From: JAOZHU01 sp964632845
GTDB taxonomy: Archaea > Thermoproteota > Bathyarchaeia > Bathyarchaeales > Bathycorpusculaceae
Length of the DNA: 12,268 bases
Assembly: GCA_964632845.1 (NCBI GenBank)
Contig: CAZWDU010000030.1
Location: forward strand, 1 to 12,268
Reading direction: 5' to 3'
This document shows positions 6,654 through 12,268 of the stretch, piece after piece (the first letter of the stretch is position 1; the number at the start of each line of letters is the position of its first letter). The notes below the pieces were generated by a model that saw nothing but the letters and a program-made list of their open reading frames with translations, ran no database searches and was not told the DNA's origin. The translations under genes and the position numbers were made by a program.

Positions 6654-6953
6654 ATGTCTTCAAGGCACATTAATCTGTTGGGGCTGAGCCGCTTGAGCGA
6701 GGAAAATGTTGTTGAGATTGGACATATAACACATTTCTTTTCAAAAATTAATGTCGCTGTCTTGGAGTTAACAGCATCTTTAGCCGTGGGTGACCGCATA
6801 CTCGTTAAGGGTCCGTTGACTGATTTTGAACAGGTCGTCGAGTCCATGCAGATTGAGCACAAAAATATTCAGAGGGCAGAAGCGGGTCAAAGCATAGGCT
6901 TAAAGATCACACAACAGGCTAAGGAAAGAGACATCGTGTACAAGAAACTTTAA
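6654..6953 (+). CDS. Stand-alone EF-Tu domain II-like beta-barrel protein
   Basis: A 99 aa protein related to domain II of translation GTPases, annotated elsewhere as translation elongation factor-like protein. The visible family signature is VVEIGHITHFFSKINVAVLE, then VGDRILVKG, TDFEQVVESMQIEH, AEAGQSIGLKI and the final VYKKL, which trace the strands of the reduced barrel. It has no GTPase domain (no G1-G4 motifs) and cannot be a factor by itself; its function is unknown. Related proteins usually begin close to the EIG block, so the first ~17 residues (SSRHINLLGLSRLSEEN) may be untranslated. ATG 6654 lacks a good Shine-Dalgarno site; in-frame TTG codons at 6678 and 6693 are alternatives, the latter with GGGG 8-9 nt upstream. 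Diverges from the wHTH gene and ends with TAA, followed at once by a U-rich terminator. Confidence 0.75.
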   Translation: MSSRHINLLGLSRLSEENVVEIGHITHFFSKINVAVLELTASLAVGDRILVKGPLTDFEQVVESMQIEHKNIQRAEAGQSIGLKITQQAKERDIVYKKL

Positions 6954-6955
6954 AA

Positions 6956-6977
6956 CTTTCTCTTTTTTTCACTTTTT
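6956..6977 (+). terminator. U-rich archaeal terminator
   Basis: Immediately after the TAA of the barrel-protein gene, pyrimidine runs include T7 (6963-6969) and T5 (6973-6977) without a stem. Oligo-U stretches of this kind are the usual archaeal intrinsic terminators. Confidence 0.6.
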
Positions 6978-7036
6978 CACTACGCATAATTCGAACAATG
7001 TTAAAAATTTTGCAGCATCATTCGAAAATTGCGGAG

Positions 7037-7050
7037 CGTGAATATTTACG
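7037..7050 (+). promoter_or_regulatory. Promoter of the kinase unit: TATA box inside a near-palindrome
   Basis: CGTGAATATTTACG is a 14 bp palindrome broken only by one G/T position, and its centre AATATTTA (7041-7048) is a good TATA box. Initiation ~25 nt downstream would be near 7068-7072, just before the Shine-Dalgarno site at 7076. AATTGC (7027-7032) and GCAATT (7052-7057) form an outer inverted repeat, not quite centred. A dimeric repressor binding here would block TBP, but no regulator is shown. Confidence 0.45.
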
Positions 7051-7075
7051 TGCAATTCATAAGCCTTTACTCATC

Positions 7076-7082
7076 GGAGGTG
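7076..7082 (+). promoter_or_regulatory. Perfect Shine-Dalgarno site in front of the leader ORF
   Basis: GGAGGTG matches the archaeal anti-Shine-Dalgarno sequence in full and lies 8 nt before ATG 7091. It is the strongest ribosome binding site in the window, yet it serves a 14-codon frame ending in TAG and not directly the kinase start. Confidence 0.75.
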
Positions 7083-7090
7083 TTTATTTT

Positions 7091-7135
7091 ATGTTGTATC
7101 ATTCGCTGAAATCGGATAGATCGAATTCGATTTAG
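7091..7135 (+). CDS. 14-residue leader ORF in frame with the kinase, ending in TAG
   Basis: ATG 7091 opens a frame that reads MLYHSLKSDRSNSI and stops at TAG 7133-7135. The start is 8 nt after a perfect GGAGGTG, so translation is likely. The frame is the same as that of the kinase whose GTG lies at 7151, 15 nt after the stop, with no other stop between. The 12 bp palindrome ATCGAATTCGAT (7120-7131) overlaps its last codons. It may be (a) a leader peptide coupled by termination and reinitiation, (b) the original kinase N-terminus cut by a nonsense mutation, or (c) the start of a read-through form. The sequence alone does not decide; (a) or (b) seems likelier, as three genes here end normally in TAG. 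Confidence 0.5.
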   Translation: MLYHSLKSDRSNSI

Positions 7136-7150
7136 TTAGGCGGTAAAAAC

Positions 7151-9940
7151 GTGCAAATTAAGCCTCCGGAAAGTAGTGAAAACAACTTTTTAGAACTGCT
7201 AAATTTTATCGTTGACCCTGCGGCTATTGTCGACGAAAAAGGGCGCATTCTATTAGTGAATAATGCTTTTGAAGGGGTCACTGGCTTGAGTAAGAACGTT
7301 ATTGGCAAGGTATTCTTGGAAATGGATATCTTAACAGCAGAAAGCAAAAAGATACTTTTGGAAAATCTGAAAAAAAGAATGCAAGGCTTGCCCGTTCAAC
7401 CGTACGAAATCGCCTTTATAAATAAAAATTATGAACATAGGTACGTTGAAGTAAAAGCAAAAAAAATTAACTATGCTGGAGAATCTGCGGACCTCGTTTT
7501 ATTCCGTGACATCACTCGAAGAAAAAGAAATCTAGCAAAACTCATGGAATACTCCGAGAGAATGGAGACGCTTGTGGATGAGAAAGCTAGAGAGATTAAA
7601 GAACAGAAGGAGAAACTTGAAAAAATATTCAACTCGTCTCCTGACGCAATCACAGTTGTTGATTTAAATCTAAATATCGTCGAATGCAACGAAGCTACGG
7701 CAACTCTGCATGGATTTGCATCAAAAGACGAGTTGATTGGCAAAAGCGCCTTGGAATTACTTTCGCCAAAGGAACACAAAAAGGCGCCAATGCTGTTAGA
7801 AACAATCTGGAAGGAAGGTTCGATAAAGAACCAGGAAGTAATCTTAACTAAAAACGGCAAAGAGTTCCCTGCAGAAGCTTCTGCAAGCGTCATCAAAAAT
7901 GCTGCAGGGAATACCATAGGTCTTGTATTTATAACCAAGGACATTACCGAGCGTAAGAAAATTGAAGAGAAATTACGGGCATCGGAGAAACACTTCCGCG
8001 AAGCGCTCGACAACATGATAGAAGGCTGCCAAATAATAGGCTACGACTGGAGATACTTATACGTAAATGACGCTGCCGCCAAACATGGACACACAACAAA
8101 AGAAAAACTGGTAGGCAAAACCATGATGGAGGCTTATCCCGGCATCGAAAAAACAGAAGTATTTGCCAATCTTCAGCGATGCATGCAAAAGCGCGTTGAA
8201 AAGCTTATGGAAAACGAATTTGTATTCCCTGATGGCAGAAAAGACTGGTTTGAGCTTCGTATTCAACCAGTGCCAGAAGGTATCTTTGTACTGTCAATGG
8301 ACATAACGGAACGCAAGCAACTTGAAAATTCTCTTCGAACAAGTGAAGAAATGTTCCGTGCAATGAACACTTCTGCGATGGACGCCATCATTCTGCTAGA
8401 CGATACAGGCAAAATCACGTATTGGAACCCTGCTGCTGAAAGAATTTTTGGCTATACAAATGAAGAGGCAGTAGGTAAAAAAATTGATGATTTGATAATC
8501 CCCGACCAGCATAAGGGATTCCATTCAAAATCTGCTATGCAAGCTTTCGAAAACGGACAAATTCATGACAGTTCAATCGAAACCAACGCTTTAAGAAAAA
8601 ATCGAACAAAAATTCCAATAGAGCTTTCTGTTGCAGCGCTGGAAATTAAAGATAAAAAACACATGTTAGGAATCATACGAGATATCTCAGAGCGCAAAAA
8701 AATGGAAAATGAACTTAAACTGGAACGGGACAAGCTGGAAGCCGTCACAGAAAACATCGGCGCTGGACTGATGATAATCAGCAGAGATTACAAGATATTG
8801 TGGACAAATGACTTCGTAAAACGCGAGAAGGGCGATGTAGAGGGAAAACAGTGCTATGCAGCACTTCATTCTTTAGATACGACTTGCGCGTCTTGTGGTG
8901 CTAGAGAAATTTTTGAAAACAGCGCAATGATAGACGCTCATGAATACTGCTTTGCGACCATTGATGGAAAACCACATTGGGTGGAAATTATCGCCACGCC
9001 AATTAAAGATAAAGAGGGAACTGTCACAGCGGCATTAGAACTTGTCGTAGACATTACTGAAAAGAAACGCATGCAAAGCGAGTTAGCAAACTATTCGAAA
9101 AAACTGGAGCAGCTAGTGGCAAAAAGAACTGAACAATTGAAGCAAACCCAAGTTAAACTGCTTAAAGCTGAGAAGCTTGCCGCCATCGGCGAACTCGCAG
9201 GAATGGTCGGGCATGACTTACGTAACCCGTTAACAGGAATCAAAGGCGCAACATACTACTTGAAAACCAAGTATGCCCCACGCATAGATGCCACAGGCAA
9301 AGAAATGTTGCAAAACATTGAAAACGCCATAGAGCATTCTAACAAAATCATAAACGATCTATTGGAATACTCAAACAAGCCAAGTTTAAAACTCACAGAG
9401 ATTACGCCAAAAGCACTGCTGAAAAACACTTTGGTATCTATTAAAATCCCAAAAAGAATCCAAATCATAGACGCCACCAAAGACAAACCCAAAATCAAAG
9501 CTGACGCAGAAAACATGCACAAAGTATTCATCAGCATAATCACCAACGCAATAGACGCTATGCCTGAAACAGGAACCTTAACCATAACAAGCAAAGCAGA
9601 AAAAAATAACGTAAAAATCACTTTCAAAGACACGGGAACAGGCATGACCGAAGAAACGCTAAGCAAACTTAAACTGGGATTCCCGCTTTTCACAACTAAA
9701 GCCAAAGGCATGGGCTTCGGTTTACCCATCTGCAAACGCATAGTAGAAGCCCACGGCGGCAAAATCTCCTTGAAAAGCTCTTTCGGAAAAGGAACCAAAG
9801 TTACTATAACAATTCCCGTTAACCCCAAACCAGTTGATACAGGCGAAGAAAAATGGATTTTCAACGAATCCATCTTACGCGCAATGCGCATTGCACGAGA
9901 AGCACCACGAAAACCGAAAGGACAACACCGTAACCCCTAA
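7151..9940 (+). CDS. Soluble sensor histidine kinase with five PAS domains
   Basis: A 929 aa signal-transducing kinase. Five PAS domains lie at about 12-125, 153-270, 280-390, 400-515 and 523-637, each ending in a DITERK-type motif (e.g. DITRRK, DITERKK, DISERKK, DITEKK). A coiled coil (~640-675) leads to HisKA with the phospho-acceptor His688 in GHDLRNPL, then HATPase_c: N-box around Asn799 (TNAIDAM), DTGTGM (827-832), PLFTTKAKGMGFGLPI (845-860). All catalytic motifs are intact. It should autophosphorylate and pass phosphate to a response regulator, none of which is encoded here. There is no membrane segment, so it senses a cytoplasmic cue. PAS5 carries C568, C579, C582 and C600, possible metal or redox ligands. 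A ~35-residue basic tail follows the ATPase domain. GTG 7151 is preceded by AGGCGG (6-7 nt spacing); the upstream in-frame ATG 7091 is cut off by TAG. Confidence 0.9.
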   Translation: MQIKPPESSENNFLELLNFIVDPAAIVDEKGRILLVNNAFEGVTGLSKNVIGKVFLEMDILTAESKKILLENLKKRMQGLPVQPYEIAFINKNYEHRYVEVKAKKINYAGESADLVLFRDITRRKRNLAKLMEYSERMETLVDEKAREIKEQKEKLEKIFNSSPDAITVVDLNLNIVECNEATATLHGFASKDELIGKSALELLSPKEHKKAPMLLETIWKEGSIKNQEVILTKNGKEFPAEASASVIKNAAGNTIGLVFITKDITERKKIEEKLRASEKHFREALDNMIEGCQIIGYDWRYLYVNDAAAKHGHTTKEKLVGKTMMEAYPGIEKTEVFANLQRCMQKRVEKLMENEFVFPDGRKDWFELRIQPVPEGIFVLSMDITERKQLENSLRTSEEMFRAMNTSAMDAIILLDDTGKITYWNPAAERIFGYTNEEAVGKKIDDLIIPDQHKGFHSKSAMQAFENGQIHDSSIETNALRKNRTKIPIELSVAALEIKDKKHMLGIIRDISERKKMENELKLERDKLEAVTENIGAGLMIISRDYKILWTNDFVKREKGDVEGKQCYAALHSLDTTCASCGAREIFENSAMIDAHEYCFATIDGKPHWVEIIATPIKDKEGTVTAALELVVDITEKKRMQSELANYSKKLEQLVAKRTEQLKQTQVKLLKAEKLAAIGELAGMVGHDLRNPLTGIKGATYYLKTKYAPRIDATGKEMLQNIENAIEHSNKIINDLLEYSNKPSLKLTEITPKALLKNTLVSIKIPKRIQIIDATKDKPKIKADAENMHKVFISIITNAIDAMPETGTLTITSKAEKNNVKITFKDTGTGMTEETLSKLKLGFPLFTTKAKGMGFGLPICKRIVEAHGGKISLKSSFGKGTKVTITIPVNPKPVDTGEEKWIFNESILRAMRIAREAPRKPKGQHRNP

Positions 9941-9960
9941 ACAGAAACACCGCAAAACCA

Positions 9961-9967
9961 CTTTTTC
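9961..9967 (+). terminator. Weak U-rich terminator after the kinase
   Basis: CTTTTTCTT starts 21 nt after the kinase stop in a 49 nt gap between convergent genes. T5 is short, so this is a modest candidate. No stem accompanies it. Confidence 0.3.
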
Positions 9968-9989
9968 TTAACTGTCTAATTCTAACCGC

Positions 9990-11210
9990 TCACCGAACAC
10001 TGGAAGTACAAGAAAGAAGAAGCGGCATAAGACCACCCTTTTCAACTAAACCAAAACCACCTTCCCTTGCAGAAACCTCATCAAACTTTTGCACATCATC
10101 CGCCTCTATGCAAGGCGATTGAATGGCAAACGGCACAGGGTCTCTAGTATGCGTCCCAACCTGAATCGGTGTGGGATGGTCAGGCAAAACCGCAATCGCG
10201 CAGGGTTCCTTTAAGCCCCGCAGAATCCGACCCAGCAAACGCTTATCCAAATCCTCAATCGTCTTAACCTTCAACTTGTAGTCCTTAACATGCCCAGCCT
10301 CATCTGGCGCTTCAACATGAACAAAAACGAAATCCGCCGCCTCCAACGCATTCAACGCCGCATCAGCTTTACCTTCATAATTCGTATCCGCCAACCCAGT
10401 AGCCCCAGAAACATTAACAACCTTCATTCCCGCGTAAGCCCCAATGCCCTTCACCAAATCCACAGCAGAAATAACCGCAGCGCTTAAACCGTATTTTTCC
10501 TTAAACGAAGGCATAACAGGCTTTGTGCCGCCACCCCAAGGCCAAATCAGGTTTCCCGCTCTTTTGCCAGCTGCTTGCCGAGCAACATTCACTGGATGCG
10601 ACCCTAAAACGCTCTTGGACTGCTGAATTGCATCTCTCAGCAAGTTCACCGCTTTCTCTGCCTCTTTCGATTTAGCTTTCGGCAAAATAGCCGCCACTTC
10701 ACAGCCTACAACATCATGGGGCGGTGTGCACTCGACAAGATGCGAATACGGAAAATCCCTTAAAACCAAGAAATGCCTGTAATCTAAACCAGAAAAAAAC
10801 TCAAGTCCCGCATGCTTCTCAAAAGCAACCTTCAAAGCGTCTATCAGTTGTGAAGCCTCACCAGTCGATATGTGCCCCGCAGCATAATCAACCAGCACGC
10901 CATCTTCTTCCGTTACCAAATTACACCTAAACGCCACATCAGCCGCATCCAACCTGATGCCCCGCGCAATCGCTTCCAAAGGTCCCCTACCCGCACAAAC
11001 CTTTTCAGGGTCATAACCCAGCACCGAAAGAATCGCAGTGTCCGAACCAGGAGTCAAACCGTCAGGCACCGTCCTGAGAAGCCCACTGCGCCCGTTAGCC
11101 GCTATCGCATCCATGTTCGGCTTACACGCTGTCTGAAGAGGAGTCAAATTCCCCAGTTCAGGAACAGGGTAATCAGCCATGCCATCGCCGATAACGAGAA
11201 CGTACTTCAT
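9990..11210 (-). CDS. apgM: Archaeal cofactor-independent phosphoglycerate mutase
   Basis: Interconverts 3-phosphoglycerate and 2-phosphoglycerate in glycolysis/gluconeogenesis, in the cytoplasm, without 2,3-bisphosphoglycerate. At 406 aa it has the usual ApgM size and lies in the alkaline phosphatase superfamily. Metal and catalytic positions can be seen: Asp9 (VIGDGMAD), the nucleophile Ser56 in TPGSDTAILSVLGYDP, CAGRGPLEA (72-80), Asp303 and His307 (APDEAGH), Asp344-His345 (LPDHPTP) and His354 (GTHTRDPVPF). These are the two-metal and phospho-serine set. WPWGGG (223-228) is another family block. ATG 11210 gives the correct MKYVLVIGDGMAD N-terminus; the ribosome binding site is weak (GGCGAG close to the ATG). 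It lies 80 nt after sufB/D on the same strand, with a T-run and a TATA-like sequence in between, so a separate promoter is likely. Stop is TGA. Confidence 0.93.
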   Translation of the reverse strand: MKYVLVIGDGMADYPVPELGNLTPLQTACKPNMDAIAANGRSGLLRTVPDGLTPGSDTAILSVLGYDPEKVCAGRGPLEAIARGIRLDAADVAFRCNLVTEEDGVLVDYAAGHISTGEASQLIDALKVAFEKHAGLEFFSGLDYRHFLVLRDFPYSHLVECTPPHDVVGCEVAAILPKAKSKEAEKAVNLLRDAIQQSKSVLGSHPVNVARQAAGKRAGNLIWPWGGGTKPVMPSFKEKYGLSAAVISAVDLVKGIGAYAGMKVVNVSGATGLADTNYEGKADAALNALEAADFVFVHVEAPDEAGHVKDYKLKVKTIEDLDKRLLGRILRGLKEPCAIAVLPDHPTPIQVGTHTRDPVPFAIQSPCIEADDVQKFDEVSAREGGFGLVEKGGLMPLLLSCTSSVR

Positions 11211-11262
11211 TCACTCGCCAGCCCCTGCATGAACACCAAAGTCAACACCTTATGCTAAACAC

Positions 11263-11270
11263 TAATTAAT
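11263..11270 (-). promoter_or_regulatory. Possible TATA box for apgM
   Basis: On the minus strand ATTAATTA at 11270-11263 lies ~55 nt before the apgM ATG, which would give a leader of about 30 nt. TTTAGCATA just downstream is an alternative. Neither is a strong match. Confidence 0.3.
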
Positions 11271-11274
11271 GCAG

Positions 11275-11280
11275 AAAAAA
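11275..11280 (-). terminator. Short U-tract after sufB/D
   Basis: Six T's on the minus strand (11280-11275) occur 10 nt after the sufB/D stop. Position and U-run fit an archaeal terminator, but the run is short and may be leaky, leaving co-transcription with apgM possible. Confidence 0.35.
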
Positions 11281-11290
11281 GCTGATAAAG

Positions 11291-12268
11291 CTATGCTGCC
11301 TCAGTTGAAGCCTCAATTATCCGCTTTGTCTCCGCGCTTAAAGCATCGGGCAAGCCCAGTATGCTGACATCCATGAAACCGCGAATTATCAACGACGTAG
11401 CCTGATCACGCGACAGTTTCCTCGTCATCAGGTAAGCCACTTCTTTTTCGGAGATTTTGCCAACAGCCGCCTCATGCGTTATTTCAACCCCTTTCTTCCG
11501 AGCTATCAACTCAGGAATCGACTGTATAAACGAAGCGTCATCCATAAGCAAGCCGCGACACTCCAGATGGCCCTTGCAATCGGAGCTGTTGCCTTCAATT
11601 AAACCGCGAACTATCATTTTTGAGCCCTCACGCGAAATGGCGCGGCTGACCATTTCCGCTTTGCTGCCCTTTCCATTAAGAACAGCTCTTGAGCCTATGT
11701 CCAACTGCGAGTTTTTGTGCCCGTACAAGATGCTGTTGAAGCTCACGCGCGAATCAACGCCGTTGCAGTAAGCCACAGGGTACATTTGCATGTCCCTGAC
11801 TGGTCGCATGCAGATATAGTTGGAAACTAACGACGCGTTATCTGCGATTTCAATGGCGGTTCTAGGCCGCACCAGAGTGTTTTCGCTCCACTGGTGAATC
11901 ATGGTGAAGTTAAGCGAAGCGCCTTTTTGCACGTAGATTTCCGATATGCCCAAGTGTGAGGCGTTATCCACTGCAGAGTGCTGCAGGCAACTGGTTATTA
12001 TGTGTGAGTTTGAGCCTTCTTCAGCGATTATGATGTTGTGTACTCGCTGTTCAAGGTTTCTTTGTGTAATCATGAGGCAGGATTGGAGGGGAACCGTGAT
12101 TTCGGCGCCTGGGAGAATGCGCATGAAGTAGCCGCCGCTGAAGCTTGCTGCTACTTTGCGGGTGTACTCGTCTTTTTCTTTGTCAACGAGTTTCCACATG
12201 TAATTTTTAAGCTGTGGGTTCTTTTTGAGGGCGGTTTTCACGTCTAAGAGTTCGATTTTTCCTTCGAA
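11291..12268 (-). CDS. SufB/SufD family Fe-S cluster assembly scaffold (5' partial)
   Basis: A SUF-system beta-helix protein, part of the SufBC(D) scaffold that builds [4Fe-4S] clusters with the ATPase SufC in the cytoplasm. The hallmark C-terminal block is present: GHLECRGLLMDD, then SIPELIARKKGVEITHEAAV and a GKISEKEVAYLMTRKLS helix. The Cys in HLEC and the His in THEAAVG occupy the positions of the cluster-assembly Cys and His of SufB, so it looks active. The frame is open to the window edge. A GTG at 12239-12241 could start a 316 aa protein, but the codons before it read FEGKIELLDVKTALKKNPQL, which matches the usual SufB/D N-terminal region; the gene therefore almost certainly starts beyond 12268, where sufC would be expected. 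Whether to name it SufB or SufD cannot be settled from this part; many archaea have one such protein of B/D type. Stop is TAG. Confidence 0.85.
   Translation of the reverse strand, partial: FEGKIELLDVKTALKKNPQLKNYMWKLVDKEKDEYTRKVAASFSGGYFMRILPGAEITVPLQSCLMITQRNLEQRVHNIIIAEEGSNSHIITSCLQHSAVDNASHLGISEIYVQKGASLNFTMIHQWSENTLVRPRTAIEIADNASLVSNYICMRPVRDMQMYPVAYCNGVDSRVSFNSILYGHKNSQLDIGSRAVLNGKGSKAEMVSRAISREGSKMIVRGLIEGNSSDCKGHLECRGLLMDDASFIQSIPELIARKKGVEITHEAAVGKISEKEVAYLMTRKLSRDQATSLIIRGFMDVSILGLPDALSAETKRIIEASTEAA

Noticed and set aside
7133..7135. Pyrrolysine insertion at the in-frame TAG before the kinase
   Set aside because: TAG ends the DUF998, radical SAM and SufB/D genes here, so amber is an ordinary stop. 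No Pyl gene is in view, and a GTG restart with its own weak ribosome site explains the kinase. Kept only as a remote option.
9256..9891. A 211-codon open frame antisense to the kinase ATPase region
   Set aside because: It mirrors a well-supported gene, has a composition typical of an antisense shadow, and no promoter or ribosome site. The same holds for the 181-codon antisense frame at 7471-8016.

Overview
The window is archaeal chromosome. At the left edge, on the minus strand, are the first ~52 nt of a 16S rRNA gene with the archaeal 5' signature CCGGTTGATCCTGCCGGA; the rest lies outside. Archaeal TATA boxes, SD motifs of the GGAG/GGAGGTG type, U-rich terminators, archaeal-type phosphoglycerate mutase (ApgM), a SufB/D scaffold protein and a NosD-like surface protein agree with this. 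The mix of a beta-helix surface protein, many-PAS histidine kinase and biotin-synthase-like radical SAM protein would suit an uncultured anaerobic TACK lineage such as Bathyarchaeia, but that placement is an inference from gene style, not a phylogeny. I see no mobile element, CRISPR array or complete tRNA.

Layout. 1-575: 16S 5' end, a ~260 nt leader with a 90 nt dyad-closed structured element, a clear TATA box, and the hairpin/U-tract terminator of the next gene. 576-3086 (-): an 836 aa membrane-anchored surface protein, TSDGG-type propeller repeats fused to a NosD-like beta-helix, started from TTG. 3294-5077 (+): a DUF763 protein with a helix-hairpin-helix, then a six-helix DUF998-type membrane protein. 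5140-6511 (-): a winged-helix regulator followed 25 nt later by a biotin-synthase-like radical SAM enzyme, a likely two-gene operon. 6654-6953 (+): a stand-alone EF-Tu domain-II-like barrel protein with a U-rich terminator. 7037-9940 (+): a promoter, a perfect Shine-Dalgarno site, a 14-codon leader ORF ending in TAG, and in the same frame 15 nt later a GTG-started 929 aa soluble histidine kinase with five PAS domains. 9990-12268 (-): SufB/D (5' end beyond the window), then apgM.

The genes look like several short transcription units, not one pathway. ApgM serves central carbon metabolism; SufB/D supplies Fe-S clusters, which the radical SAM enzyme needs; the kinase is an orphan with no response regulator in view. 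The most unusual spot is the kinase leader, where the best ribosome binding site leads into an in-frame amber codon rather than into the kinase itself. Three of the nine larger genes end in TAG, so amber looks like an ordinary stop here and the arrangement is best read as a leader peptide or a decayed N-terminus.
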